Source: Chloroflexota bacterium | GTDB taxonomy: Bacteria > Chloroflexota > Dehalococcoidia > Lucifugimonadales > Lucifugimonadaceae | Reading direction: 5' to 3' | Assembly (NCBI GenBank): GCA_002730555.1 | Contig: PCAM01000016.1 | Coordinates: 1 to 64,000, forward strand | DNA: 64,000 bases | In this document: positions 33,221 to 43,849 of the stretch, piece after piece | Position numbering within the stretch: position 1 is the stretch's first letter | Layout: every line of letters begins with the position of its first letter | Notes under the pieces: model-generated | The model's database searches: none | What the model saw: the letters and a program-made list of their open reading frames with translations, nothing else | What the model was told of the DNA's origin: nothing | Translations under genes and position numbers: made by a program

Positions 33221-35038
33221 ATGACACTTGTAGACGACGTCAAAGCTCGGTCCGATATCGTTCAGGTCATATCGCAGTACGCGGATCTGGATACCCGGTC
33301 ACGCACGCCCAAAGCGCCCTGCCCGTTCCACGCGGAGCGGACGGCGTCGTTTGTTGTCTTCCCTGAAACCGGCACCTGGCGCTGCTTCGGCGCTTGCTCC
33401 ACCGGCGGGGACGTCATCTCTTTCGTCATGAAGAAAGAGAACCTGGAGTTCAGCGATGCGCTTAAGCAGCTCGCCGACCAGGTCGGTATTGAGTACAGGC
33501 AAGGAAACCGTCAGGACAGCAGTGAGCCGCTTTATAAGGCCAACGAAATCGCCGCCGCATACTTCACCGCTCTGCTGCATTCTCCTGAAGGAGCCGAGGC
33601 CAGGGCCTATCTGGAAGGGCGCGGGATCGACGCAGAGGCAGCGAAACGGCGCGGCTTTGGCATGAGTCCGTCCGGGATCGAGACCCTTGCCGGCCACCTG
33701 AAGGCCCGGGGGATCGGCGCAGGAGCCGCCAAGGCCGCCGGTCTGGTGCGGCAGGGGCAGGACGGCGGGTGGAACGACATGTTCCGGGGCCGGCTGACTA
33801 TCGAGATCAGGGACAGGCGCGGTCAGATCGCTGGCTTCGGCGCACGCAGCATGGACGGATCCGAGCCGAAGTATCTGAACTCACCCCGAAGCAATATTTT
33901 TGACAAGTCCGGCCTGATGTACGGCCTGAACTGGGCGGTGGACGGGATCAGCGCCTCCGGCACGGTCGTGGTCGTTGAGGGCTATATGGATGCCGTGACG
34001 GCCCACGAGGCCGGGTTCGACAACACAGTCGCATCGATGGGAACGGCGATAACCACGGACCAGGTCGGGCTTGTGCGCGGTCTGGCTACCGAGGTGATCC
34101 TGGCTCTCGACGGCGACGTTGCGGGCCAGAGCGCGACCCGAAACAGCCTGGAGACGGTCTGGGGAGCGATACAGAATCAGCGTCGCTCCGGAGGCGGAGC
34201 AACCGCGGCAACCCCGCTCGAAATCCGGGTCGCCACGTTTGAATCCGGCAAAGACCCGGATGAGGTGATCCGCGGGGATCCGACGGGCGATACCTGGCGA
34301 AAGGCGCTGGGTAACGCCAAACCGCTTCTGGATTATCTGCTGGAGACGGCGGTCGGGACTTACGACCTGACGACGCCGGACGGCAAGGCGAGGGCAGCGG
34401 GCGAGCTTCGTCCCCTGATCAACACGGTCCCGAACCAGTACGAGCAAGAGGCATATATGACCCGGCTGGCCGGGCTATTGGATGTCAGCCTTGAGCAGCT
34501 TCGGGTGAGCGCGCCGCGCACGGCGGGGGCGAGACGGCCTCAGGGTTCCCTCGTCCGCGAACCACGCGGTTCGAACGATGCGGTCGCTTCTGCCCTGAAC
34601 CCGGAAAGCGCCAACGCTCCGGAGGACTACCTGCTGGCCGTCGTGCTTCAACAGCCCGAGATGCGCGAATACGCTTTCGGCGCGAATGAAGAGCAATTCG
34701 CCGATCCCGTAAATCGGGTCATCTTTACGATGCTCAAGGATTCAGCTACGCTGGATCGTGCGGCCTTCTCCGGGGAAGGAGGCGTCGCAGATAAGATTGA
34801 ACGACTCCGGGGCAAGATGTTGCCTATTACGGACCAGCGAGAGATGGTCGAGGCCATTTCCGACTGCGTCCAAAGGTTGCATCAGCGCCATATCCGCAGA
34901 ATTAAGGCGGAGGAGAACCGACTGCTGCCGACGGACGGCAAAGCTCTCCCCGACGACCCGCAACAAGCAGCATCTCTCGCCGAAAGTTCAGTTGAGACGA
35001 ACAGGCAATTGCAGCATCTTTTCGCAAGGCGGTCCTGA
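33221..35038 (+). CDS. dnaG: DNA primase
   Basis: 605 residues. Zinc-binding domain with Cys34, His37, Cys55 and Cys59 (APCPFHAER, WRCFGACSTGGD, a spacing one longer than the usual CxxC). Primase core at about 110-240 (LEGRGIDAEAAKRRGFGMS); TOPRIM with Glu in VVVVEGYMDAV (near 250) and LALDGDVAG (near 300); helicase-interacting C-terminus after a variable linker (430-480). Makes RNA primers at the fork. Immediately precedes rpoD (3-bp gap), the classic macromolecular synthesis pairing. Confidence 0.96.
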   Translation: MTLVDDVKARSDIVQVISQYADLDTRSRTPKAPCPFHAERTASFVVFPETGTWRCFGACSTGGDVISFVMKKENLEFSDALKQLADQVGIEYRQGNRQDSSEPLYKANEIAAAYFTALLHSPEGAEARAYLEGRGIDAEAAKRRGFGMSPSGIETLAGHLKARGIGAGAAKAAGLVRQGQDGGWNDMFRGRLTIEIRDRRGQIAGFGARSMDGSEPKYLNSPRSNIFDKSGLMYGLNWAVDGISASGTVVVVEGYMDAVTAHEAGFDNTVASMGTAITTDQVGLVRGLATEVILALDGDVAGQSATRNSLETVWGAIQNQRRSGGGATAATPLEIRVATFESGKDPDEVIRGDPTGDTWRKALGNAKPLLDYLLETAVGTYDLTTPDGKARAAGELRPLINTVPNQYEQEAYMTRLAGLLDVSLEQLRVSAPRTAGARRPQGSLVREPRGSNDAVASALNPESANAPEDYLLAVVLQQPEMREYAFGANEEQFADPVNRVIFTMLKDSATLDRAAFSGEGGVADKIERLRGKMLPITDQREMVEAISDCVQRLHQRHIRRIKAEENRLLPTDGKALPDDPQQAASLAESSVETNRQLQHLFARRS

Positions 35039-35041
35039 ACC

Positions 35042-36580
<1,539 letters not shown>

Positions 36581-36603
36581 CGGAGAATAAGAACCCGTAG
36601 AAT

Positions 36604-36618
36604 GGCCCGCTTCGGGCC
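36604..36618 (+). terminator. Hairpin after rpoD
   Basis: GGCCCG, CTT loop, CGGGCC; a perfect 6-bp stem 24 bp after the rpoD stop. No T tract; likely works with the next hairpin. Confidence 0.4.
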
Positions 36619-36635
36619 CACGAACATGGCCATGA

Positions 36636-36668
36636 AACAGCGGTCGGGCGACGGGCCGCTGTTCTTTT
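36636..36668 (+). terminator. Intrinsic terminator of dnaG-rpoD
   Basis: AACAGCGG / CCGCTGTT stem (8 bp) around a 12-nt loop followed by CTTTTG and more T-rich sequence. Confidence 0.7.
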
Positions 36669-36733
36669 GTTCGATTTTTGCCCGGCGCGGCCGCCCACCC
36701 TTTCAGCCATGGAGAGACCGTACGCGTTCAAAT

Positions 36734-36790
36734 GCCGATCAATTATAATTGTTAAGCGTTTGCTTCATAAGTGTATGCTTAGCAATATAG
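36734..36790 (+). promoter_or_regulatory. AT-rich promoter-like stretch
   Basis: Short AT-rich island (TTATAATTGTTAAGC and later GCAATATAGTTAACG) between the rpoD terminator and the small membrane gene at 36885. Contains TATAAT- and TTGTTA-like hexamers, but no pair with clear 17-bp spacing can be fixed. Confidence 0.3.
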
Positions 36791-36884
36791 TTAACGAGGC
36801 TCGCACGAGCCGTGACGTCCTCCAACGGTTCCCGGTTTGTCGATACAGGACGTTGCGTGGTGCGCGTCTTTGGATGGTGAGATC

Positions 36885-37217
36885 GTGGCACAGTTACCGC
36901 TGCTGACCGGCTCCGAGATGATCGATGTCGTAAGCGACATAGTCGTCATCGTGTTCCTCATTTTCGCCTTCTTCGCATTGATCGTTTTGATGGTCATGGC
37001 GCTGCTTTTGTACCGCCGGGTCACGACGCTTATCGAGGCGTTGACGAAGGCTACGGAGCGCGGGGAGCGACTGCTTGAAGATATCGGCGGTTTCGCCGAC
37101 AAAGTGAAAACCGGCGGGGCCTTGCCCGGCATGGTGTTCCGGGGAGCTTTCGGGGGGTTATCCGGCGTCCTCGGCGGGTTGCGGCGGCGGGGAAGACGCG
37201 GCCCGCGCTGCGACTGA
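36885..37217 (+). CDS. Small single-pass membrane protein
   Basis: 110 residues from GTG 36885 (TTG 36837 would add 16 unlike residues). One strong membrane helix (about 16-42, VVIVFLIFAFFALIVLMVMA), then a helical stretch TTLIEALTKATERGERLLED and a Gly/Arg-rich basic tail. The pattern (membrane helix, then amphipathic segment) resembles DUF948-like envelope proteins, often next to YtxH proteins, and a YtxH gene does follow 60 bp later. Function unknown. Confidence 0.65.
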   Translation: MAQLPLLTGSEMIDVVSDIVVIVFLIFAFFALIVLMVMALLLYRRVTTLIEALTKATERGERLLEDIGGFADKVKTGGALPGMVFRGAFGGLSGVLGGLRRRGRRGPRCD

Positions 37218-37277
37218 CGCCGCAATCCCCAGCAGATAACACGGCACTAACGAAGTACAACAGGAGAGGTCCACGAC

Positions 37278-37592
37278 ATGGCAAGTAACGACGGTGGCGG
37301 CTTTTTTGTCGGGTTGCTCGTGGGCGGCGCGGCCGGGTTCCTGGCGGGTATCCTCATGGCGCCGCGCTCCGGTGAAGAGACACGGGCCATCCTTGCGGAG
37401 AAGAGCGGTGCATGGCGGGACAAAGCCGGAGAGCTCAGCGCCGTCACCCGTGAGCGTCTCGGTCAGGCCATGACGGAGGGCCAGGAGGCGGCACGGCGGG
37501 CCAGAGGCCACGCCGGTCCGGAGTTCGACGACGAGTTCGACATCGACTTCGACGACGACCCGCTGACCGATTCGGAAGAAGACCGAGCCTGA
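37278..37592 (+). CDS. YtxH-domain protein
   Basis: 104 residues. Gly-rich membrane segment FFVGLLVGGAAGFLAGILMA followed by PRSGEETRAIL, the YtxH signature; then a charged helical stretch and a very acidic tail (DDEFDIDFDDDP). A good AGGAGAGG site precedes the ATG. General-stress-type membrane protein of unknown role, paired with the small membrane protein upstream. Converges on pheA with an 8-bp gap. Confidence 0.8.
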   Translation: MASNDGGGFFVGLLVGGAAGFLAGILMAPRSGEETRAILAEKSGAWRDKAGELSAVTRERLGQAMTEGQEAARRARGHAGPEFDDEFDIDFDDDPLTDSEEDRA

Positions 37593-37600
37593 TCGCGGCC

Positions 37601-38437
37601 CTAACCCCTGATCGGCAGCTCTTCCATGCGCGGGTAAGAGCCGAGCACCTTGAACCAGGACGACATCTCCCGCAACCTCTCGATAGTCTCCCGGCCGACC
37701 GGGTCCATGCGATGCAACTCCATGTCGATCATGAAAGTGTAACGCCCGAGCCGCTCCCCAGTCGGACGTGACTCTATCTTGACCATGTTGATCGAGTTCT
37801 CCGTCAGTACCCCGAGCGCCTTGTACAGCAACCCCGGTTCGTCCTCGGAGAACTGAAACGCCACGGACGTCATGTCGTGGCCCGTGGGAGACCGATCCTT
37901 ATCGTCGAGCACGACGAAGCGTGTGTAGTTGTTAGGGTTATCCTGGATCGCCTCTGCGACGACCTCGGCGCCGTAGATATCGGCGGCCCGCCGCGGCCCG
38001 ATAGCCCCGGCCACGGCGTCCGACTCCTGCATATCTATAACCGCCTGGGCGTTGCTCAGCGATGCGACTGCCTGCGTGTGTCCCAGGGCGGTCCCGAGGT
38101 AGATCCGGCTCTGCCCGAGCGACTGCGGATGAGAGTAAACCACGGTGAGGTCGGCGATCTTCGTTCCTGGCTTCACCATGAGACAGTGATCTATCGGCAC
38201 CGCAAGTTCGCCGGCGATCATGATTTCGTCCGAGCGCACCAGGAAGTCCAGCACGTCCGTTATCGCGCCGTGCAGGCTGTTCTCTATGGGAACGACACAC
38301 TGGTCGATCTCACGTTTCTCGACGGCGTTAACGACCGTCGGGATAGACGCGAAAGCGACCATCTCCGCCTCTGGACTGTATTTGTAGGCCGCCTCTTCGC
38401 TATACGTTCCGGCCGGACCCAGATAGCCAAGTTTCAT
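37601..38437 (-). CDS. pheA: Prephenate dehydratase
   Basis: 278 residues from ATG 38437; an in-frame GTG at 38491 would add 18 unlike residues. Converts prephenate to phenylpyruvate for phenylalanine synthesis. Catalytic domain: LGYLGPAGTYSEEAA, CVVPIENSLHGAITD, SHPQSLGQ, NYTRFVVLDD (TRF motif). ACT regulatory domain from about 190: EPGLLYKALGVLTENSINMV and KIESRP, the Phe-binding ESRP motif. No chorismate mutase domain, so monofunctional. Downstream of the potassium genes, 145 bp on. Confidence 0.94.
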   Translation of the reverse strand: MKLGYLGPAGTYSEEAAYKYSPEAEMVAFASIPTVVNAVEKREIDQCVVPIENSLHGAITDVLDFLVRSDEIMIAGELAVPIDHCLMVKPGTKIADLTVVYSHPQSLGQSRIYLGTALGHTQAVASLSNAQAVIDMQESDAVAGAIGPRRAADIYGAEVVAEAIQDNPNNYTRFVVLDDKDRSPTGHDMTSVAFQFSEDEPGLLYKALGVLTENSINMVKIESRPTGERLGRYTFMIDMELHRMDPVGRETIERLREMSSWFKVLGSYPRMEELPIRG

Positions 38438-38582
38438 GTGTCGTTGCCACTTCCGGCCCGCCGGACCGCCGATGCCGGACCGATTAGCCACTTACGCCAG
38501 ATTAGTTGGTTATCCAGGAACTTGAAGGCGTTTCTCATGAGGGTCACAGCGGCGCATTCCGGTTCACGCGCCGCTAATGGTC

Positions 38583-39248
38583 TTACGGCATCTCCGTGAG
38601 CGTCTCCCACAGCGTCTGCGTACCTTCTACCGGCGTTACAACGATAACCTCATCCTCGGCGCCGAGCACCGTGGTCGGCCGTGGTTCCTCGGTCTGGCCT
38701 GTCGGTCCGATGATGAGTATCACGGTGCTGCCGTACGGCAACACGACTTCAGACAGCATGCGGTTGCCGACTTCCGCGCCCGCCGGGATCTTGATCGCCA
38801 CGAGCTCACGATGCCGCCCCGCCAGCGGCATCAGCCGCACAACCGGGTGCGCGGGAACTGTAGACGCGAGCCTCGTCATGGCGAGGTCGGTCAAGGAGAC
38901 CACGTCGTCCACGCCGAGAGCCTCAAACAGGGCCGCGTTCTCAGGATCAAGAACCACCGCCACCGTGCTGGGGACGTTGAACACCTGCTTCGCTAGCTGG
39001 CAGGACGCGAGATTGACGGCATCGTTGCCTGTGGCTGCGATGAATAGCCCGGCCCGCGCCACCCCGGCCTCACGCAGGTTGGTTACGTTCGTGCCATCTC
39101 CCAGCCGTGCGATGCTGCCGAACGTTGACCGCAGTGTCTCCACGCGGTCGGGGTTTCTGTCGAGGAGAAATACTTCCTGGCCCGTCACCAGTTGTGACCG
39201 GGCCAGCCCCGTACCGATGCGTCCTGCTCCGATGATGACGATATACAT
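38583..39248 (-). CDS. TrkA/KtrA-type K+ channel regulatory protein (RCK_N + RCK_C)
   Basis: 221 residues. RCK N-domain nucleotide fold YIVIIGAGRIGTGLARSQL with Asp at the end of strand 2 (LLDRN), then TVAVVLDPENAALF; RCK C-domain from about 140 (LVAIKIPAGAEVGNRML .. DEVIVVTP). Gates potassium uptake by binding NAD(H) or ATP/ADP. 8 bp after the shorter paralogue, third regulator of the operon. Confidence 0.88.
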   Translation of the reverse strand: MYIVIIGAGRIGTGLARSQLVTGQEVFLLDRNPDRVETLRSTFGSIARLGDGTNVTNLREAGVARAGLFIAATGNDAVNLASCQLAKQVFNVPSTVAVVLDPENAALFEALGVDDVVSLTDLAMTRLASTVPAHPVVRLMPLAGRHRELVAIKIPAGAEVGNRMLSEVVLPYGSTVILIIGPTGQTEEPRPTTVLGAEDEVIVVTPVEGTQTLWETLTEMP

Positions 39249-39256
39249 GGCTTATC

Positions 39257-39673
39257 TCAGGGGATGTCCGGCACTGTCTGCAGGATCACGTCCGCCACGA
39301 GCGCCGTCGGCGATGTGACGGTGATCCCCAGGCTCGTGTACAGTTCCCTCAACCCCTCATCCTTGACCCGGCAGACCACGCGTCGTGTGCGGTAGATGGA
39401 CTTCGCTTTCTGGGCGGCGAGACCGTTCAACGCATCGTTACCGGAGAGCGCCAGGAATACGTCCGCCTCTTCGATGCCCGCCTCAAGCATCGCCTCGGAA
39501 CCGCTTCCGTCGCCGACGACGAGCCTTATGGCGCCGCTATCGACCAGAGTGCGCGGCAGGTTCATCACCTGCGTACGGCTCGGTTCGATGATCGAGACGT
39601 CGTGGCCATCGGTCGATAACGACGATGCGACGCGCGCGCCGATGCGTCCAGATCCCATGATGACGACCTTCAC
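39257..39673 (-). CDS. TrkA-N domain protein (RCK_N only)
   Basis: 138 residues: only the nucleotide-binding RCK_N half, KVVIMGSGRIGARVASSLST, strand-2 acid in SIIEPS, LALSGNDALNGLAAQKAKS, CRVKDEGLRELYTSLGIT. No RCK_C domain. Overlaps the upstream USP gene by ATGA (stop/start at 39670-39673) and sits 8 bp before another TrkA-like gene; the two could form a hetero-assembly equivalent to a two-domain TrkA (inference). Confidence 0.86.
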   Translation of the reverse strand: MKVVIMGSGRIGARVASSLSTDGHDVSIIEPSRTQVMNLPRTLVDSGAIRLVVGDGSGSEAMLEAGIEEADVFLALSGNDALNGLAAQKAKSIYRTRRVVCRVKDEGLRELYTSLGITVTSPTALVADVILQTVPDIP

Positions 39674-40221
39674 GTAACCAACCGTCCGGTCGTTATCGGT
39701 GTGAGATATCGTTCCCCGTCGGGTTGATCAGACACCTGTGAGGATCCCAGCGCCCTGCCGCTCCACGACCTGCGTGATCCCGGTCGTGTCCTACCTTGCG
39801 TCGGCGGCTCACGCCACAGCACCACCAGGCATCGTGCGTGTTCCAACACGTAGGGGACGTCCACCCCCAGCGAGAAGTGGCCGTAGTCACTCGGGCATGA
39901 CGTTCCGATCACGATGGCGTCCACGTCTCGTTCCGCAGCCTCAAACACCACGGCAGGCCCGAGTTCGCGCGCCTGGAGCAGCTGGGCTTCAAAGTCTCCC
40001 CGCGGGAGTTGGACAGAGGTCTCGGCGTTATGGAGTATCCCTTCACCCCGGGCGGCAGCGGGTCCGACCTCGGCGTCGACGGGCAGCGCGCGGTCCACGG
40101 TGATCACGTACACGGCAAAAAGCGTGCCCTTCACCCGGCGGACCATGTCCGCGCCCTGAGCGAGCACGCCCTGGTCCGTATCGTCTCCTGTAAGCACCGC
40201 AAGTACTTTGCCGTAGGCCAT
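39670..40221 (-). CDS. Universal stress protein (UspA family)
   Basis: 183 residues. Usp fold: AYGKVLAVLTGDDTDQGVL at the start, alternating strands, and near 105-128 DVDAIVIGTSCPSDYGHFS, corresponding to the ATP-binding GxxG-type loop (partly altered), then LEHARCLVVLW. The last 45 residues are Arg/Ser-rich and beyond the usual end (about 140). Embedded in the potassium operon; USP domains are known partners of K+ and Na+ transport regulation, which fits. Confidence 0.72.
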   Translation of the reverse strand: MAYGKVLAVLTGDDTDQGVLAQGADMVRRVKGTLFAVYVITVDRALPVDAEVGPAAARGEGILHNAETSVQLPRGDFEAQLLQARELGPAVVFEAAERDVDAIVIGTSCPSDYGHFSLGVDVPYVLEHARCLVVLWREPPTQGRTRPGSRRSWSGRALGSSQVSDQPDGERYLTPITTGRLVT

Positions 40222-40300
40222 TTAGAAGTCCGTTCCTAATTATTCCACTTTATTCTCTCGTTACAGGGACGACGACACCCGGGGCGTCGGCCGGTCGTTC

Positions 40301-41098
40301 TCAGGTAGAGATCTTGTCCACGAGCTCGTCACGCCCGGCCACCACAAGGATATCGCCGGGCAGAAGCCCGTCGTCCGGGTCCGGGGAAAGAGTGATCCCA
40401 TCCCCCCGTTTCAGGGCAAGAACCGATACGCCGTACTTATCCCTAACGCCCGTGAATCCCGTCTCACGCAGGGTCATGTTGGCGAACCGATCCGGTACAC
40501 GGATCCGGCTAATGCCATAAGACTCCGTGAGTTCCATATATTCCTGCGCATCCGGGTTGAACAGATTGTGGGCCAGCCGGGCACCCATCTCCGCCTCCGG
40601 GTGGACCACTTTGTTACATCCAATGCGTTCCAGCGTTGCGCCGTGCAGTTCGTCGTGCGCACGGGCGACTATATAAGGAAGGCCCATCGTCTTCAGCAAC
40701 ACGGACACCATGATGTTGGCCTGGACGTCGGCGCCGATAGCCACAACGGCGATGTCCATGTTGTCCACGCCAAGTTCGGCCAGGACCGTTTCGCTCGTGG
40801 CGTCGCCCGCCACTGGATACGTCACCTGACCCATAAGCGGTTGGACGCGCGTCTCGCTCTGATCGATCGCCATCACGTCATGGCCAAGCTGGTAGAGCGT
40901 GCGCGCTACGCCGGATCCCAGGCGTCCCAGGCCGACGACGGCGACCTGTTTTTTTGTGGTAGCGATGGAACACCCCCGATAGCCTGTTGCCCTGATTGAG
41001 CGCCCGTAAACAACCAGCTCCGGGCCAGCGGTCTTATCCGGTTCCGGGTACCCGATACCGTGTATCCGTTTGGGAATATCCGGTGCCCCGGGCGTCAC
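40301..41098 (-). CDS. trkA: TrkA/KtrA-type K+ uptake regulatory protein
   Basis: RCK_N: VAVVGLGRLGSGVARTLYQL, acid in AIDQSE, AVVAIGADVQANIMVSVLLK, IVARAHDELHGATLERIG. RCK_C from about 190: MTLRETGFTGVRDKYGVSVL .. LLPGDILVVAG. As given it starts at GTG 41098, 10 bp after trkH, with about 48 extra N-terminal residues that do not look like the family; there is no ATG/GTG/TTG nearer the fold (starting about 40951), so the true start is uncertain. Works with TrkH. Confidence 0.85.
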   Translation of the reverse strand: MTPGAPDIPKRIHGIGYPEPDKTAGPELVVYGRSIRATGYRGCSIATTKKQVAVVGLGRLGSGVARTLYQLGHDVMAIDQSETRVQPLMGQVTYPVAGDATSETVLAELGVDNMDIAVVAIGADVQANIMVSVLLKTMGLPYIVARAHDELHGATLERIGCNKVVHPEAEMGARLAHNLFNPDAQEYMELTESYGISRIRVPDRFANMTLRETGFTGVRDKYGVSVLALKRGDGITLSPDPDDGLLPGDILVVAGRDELVDKIST

Positions 41099-41108
41099 AT
41101 GCAGAAAG

Positions 41109-42566
41109 CTAGCCTATTCTAATCTCCTCGGTCGCGTACCGGTACGGGACCGGGGTGTCACGCCCGGCCATCAGCAGCGCCAGCGTGAGCGGGCCAAATC
41201 GCCCGACGAACATCGCCGCCGATATGACGATTCTCCCTCCGTCGCTCAGCAGGGGTGTGACACCGGTGGAAACCCCTACAGTGCCTATCGCCGAAAAAAC
41301 CTCCAGTTGCAGATCGGCGAGTGGTTGATCCTCGAGCATTGTGAGGAGTACGAGAAAGGACCCAACCGTAAAGGTCGCGAGCGCGCCTATAACGAGAGCG
41401 CGCCGCGCCAGTTCTTGCGGAATATCCCTGTCGAACGCGGACAGATTTCTCTGTCCGCGGACAGTCGCCACGGTCGCTATGACTATCAGGGCAAAGGTGT
41501 TCAGCTTGATGCCGCCCGCCGTGGACGCCGACGCACCGCCGATAAACATCATGATTTCGAAGACGACGTTTGTGGTGTCTTCGTGCTCGCCGAAATTGTC
41601 GATGGAGAAACCGGCCGTCCGGGCGATCGTGGCGTTGAAGAACGAGTCTCCTATCTGGTCCGCCGTGCTCAGCCCGCCGATGGTGTCGTCGTTATCCTGT
41701 TCCAGTACGTATAAAAATGCCGTTGCGGCGATCAGCAGCACCAGGCTGCCGGTCAGGACTATCTTCGTTTCAAGTGAGAAGCGCCGGAACCGCCGGATTG
41801 TGATGACCTCAAATATGGCCAGATATCCGAGAGCGCCCAGGATGATGAGCCCGGCGACAATGCCGAGAACCCATGCATCTGAGCGAAACGCCTCAAGACT
41901 CGCCCCCGGGACATGCTCCCCGGGAAGAATCACGAGGCCTGCGTTGTTGAATGCGGATACCCCCAGGAATGCACTCTGCCAGAGGGCGCTGCCCAGCGAT
42001 ATCCCGTCCCAGAGGCTTCCGAAAACGTAAAAGCGCAGGAACAGCAGCGTCGTCCCGATCAACTGAATGGTCACCGAGAGGACGACTATGCGCCGGATAA
42101 GGCGGGGCAACCCGCCAAGCTGCCGGACGCCCAGACCCTCCCTGATGGCGAGCTGGCTCTGCATGCCGATCCGCTGGCCGACAATGATGAGCAGGAACGC
42201 CGCCGCAGTCATGAATCCCAGTCCGCCGATGAAGGCCAGGATCAACAGGATCACGTGGCCAAACGTCGTCCAGTAAGAAGCCGTATCCACGACGACGAGG
42301 CCGGTGACGGTGATCGCCGATGTCGCCGAAAACAGCGCCGTGAGAAAGGGAGCGAAACCGTCCTCTTCACGAGAGATCGGGAGCCACAGCAAAAGCGTCC
42401 CGATGAAGGTGAGTACCAGGAACCCGTAAACGACAAGCATCGACGACGCCGGCCCGCGGACCGGAACCGAACGACGGGCGACGTTTATATGTACCGGGCC
42501 GATTTCAGCCTGGCGGGGACGCCGAACGACGGCATCGCCGGGTCTCGGCTGCCACGGAGGTTGCAT
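41109..42566 (-). CDS. trkH: Potassium uptake protein TrkH/KtrB family
   Basis: 485 residues, the pore subunit of Trk/Ktr K+ uptake. Four selectivity-filter loops are visible: SAITVTGLVVVD, GVSAFNNAGLVI, NATIARTAGFSID and IGTVGVSTGVTP. Between them are paired membrane helices. N-terminal 40 residues are polar and Pro/Arg-rich. First gene of the minus-strand operon with three regulators and a USP; divergent from the YihY gene across 352 bp. Confidence 0.92.
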   Translation of the reverse strand: MQPPWQPRPGDAVVRRPRQAEIGPVHINVARRSVPVRGPASSMLVVYGFLVLTFIGTLLLWLPISREEDGFAPFLTALFSATSAITVTGLVVVDTASYWTTFGHVILLILAFIGGLGFMTAAAFLLIIVGQRIGMQSQLAIREGLGVRQLGGLPRLIRRIVVLSVTIQLIGTTLLFLRFYVFGSLWDGISLGSALWQSAFLGVSAFNNAGLVILPGEHVPGASLEAFRSDAWVLGIVAGLIILGALGYLAIFEVITIRRFRRFSLETKIVLTGSLVLLIAATAFLYVLEQDNDDTIGGLSTADQIGDSFFNATIARTAGFSIDNFGEHEDTTNVVFEIMMFIGGASASTAGGIKLNTFALIVIATVATVRGQRNLSAFDRDIPQELARRALVIGALATFTVGSFLVLLTMLEDQPLADLQLEVFSAIGTVGVSTGVTPLLSDGGRIVISAAMFVGRFGPLTLALLMAGRDTPVPYRYATEEIRIG

Positions 42567-42918
42567 CTGGGAGGGTTTCTCGTGCGCCCTGGTTTCAGGT
42601 CTGGATTCGATTCAGGGTCACTTGGCCGCGCGCAAACACGGGCACGTGGAGAGCGGACGGGGTGCGTCCTGGATCCCGGGTGATTCTACATTTGTTAGGC
42701 CCCGGACGCCGATTCCTCAGGATTCCACGCCATACCGGTCCTGGGGGCCGAAACACGAACATTTCCAGTTTTGCGCGCCGGCGGGCAAGCGCTCAGAATG
42801 GTCCGCTAACCAGCGCGCGGCATCTATATGATGAAGCTGGAGTATGCTCGCCGCGACCGGAACCCTAGGACGTGACCGGTAACAATTACGCCAGCTATCG
42901 GACACCCGGGAGGCTGAA
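42567..42918. other. Divergent intergenic region
   Basis: Between trkH and yihY, read outwards. It should hold both promoters, but I see no clear -35/-10 pair, repeat or RNA. Confidence 0.4.
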
Positions 42919-43842
42919 TTGCGACCAATCAGGTCCTTTCTGCGGCTTGTTGCCAGTATCGGCAACGAGTTTTTCGCCCGTAACGGGCCATACATGGCCG
43001 CGGCGGTGTCCTTTTACGCGCTCTTCTCCATGTTCCCGCTGATGCTCGCTCTCATCGCCGTGGCCGGCTTTTTCCTTGAATCGGAGAGCTTCCGTGACAG
43101 GCTGATAGAAGGCATCCCGGAGGTCCTGCCGGTCGAGGGCGACCTTGTGGCGAGCATCATTGCCAACGTCACGAGCGGTGCAGCCGTAGGAAGCGTTCTG
43201 GCCGCCATCGGTCTGTTCTGGGCCTCGACGGCCGTGTTCGGCGCCATCAGGAAGTCGATCAACAACATCTGGGGCATCACCAGGACTCGGGGCTTCCTAA
43301 GAGAGCGCCTGATGGACATAACGCTCATGCTCGGGGCGTCGGTGGCGCTGATGGTCTCGATCTTCGCCACCACCTTCCTGAACTTCCTCAGCGAGTTCAC
43401 CACGGTGTTGTTCCAGAACGACACCATCAGCCACAACTTCTGGAGCAGGGTCGCGTTAACGCTGCCCTGGGGCACGACGTTCGTATCATTCTTCTTGCTG
43501 TACCTGTGGTTGCCCAATACGCGCGTTCGCATACGTGAGGTGTGGCTACCCGTGCTCATCGCCGGGACCACGTTTGAGATCGGCAAAGTGGTGTTCGTGG
43601 TCTACCTGGGCAACTTCCGCAACTACGCCGACGTTTACGGAGCCATCGCCGCCGTGATCGCCCTGATGGCCTGGGTTTACGTCTCCACGATCATCCTTCT
43701 TGTCGGCGCTCTGCTCACCTCTCGCTACGCCGCGTACTTGAACACGCGTGAGCAACGCAAACAACTCGACGAACTCTCAACAAGCCTGGAACGAATCCGC
43801 TCAAACGGACCGGTGGTGACCCCTGCGTACGCTGCTGGCTAG
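42919..43842 (+). CDS. YihY/BrkB family inner-membrane protein
   Basis: 307 residues from a TTG with GGGAGG at 6 nt. The family opening is present (NGPYMAAAVSFYALFSMFPL), then GLFWASTAVFGAIRKSINNI WGI and the late helix pair ending ADVYGAIAAVIALMAWVYVS. Six membrane helices. Long misnamed RNase BN; actual role in the envelope is unknown. Ends 7 bp before the HtrA-like gene. Confidence 0.9.
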   Translation: MRPIRSFLRLVASIGNEFFARNGPYMAAAVSFYALFSMFPLMLALIAVAGFFLESESFRDRLIEGIPEVLPVEGDLVASIIANVTSGAAVGSVLAAIGLFWASTAVFGAIRKSINNIWGITRTRGFLRERLMDITLMLGASVALMVSIFATTFLNFLSEFTTVLFQNDTISHNFWSRVALTLPWGTTFVSFFLLYLWLPNTRVRIREVWLPVLIAGTTFEIGKVVFVVYLGNFRNYADVYGAIAAVIALMAWVYVSTIILLVGALLTSRYAAYLNTREQRKQLDELSTSLERIRSNGPVVTPAYAAG

Positions 43843-43849
43843 GGTCTTC

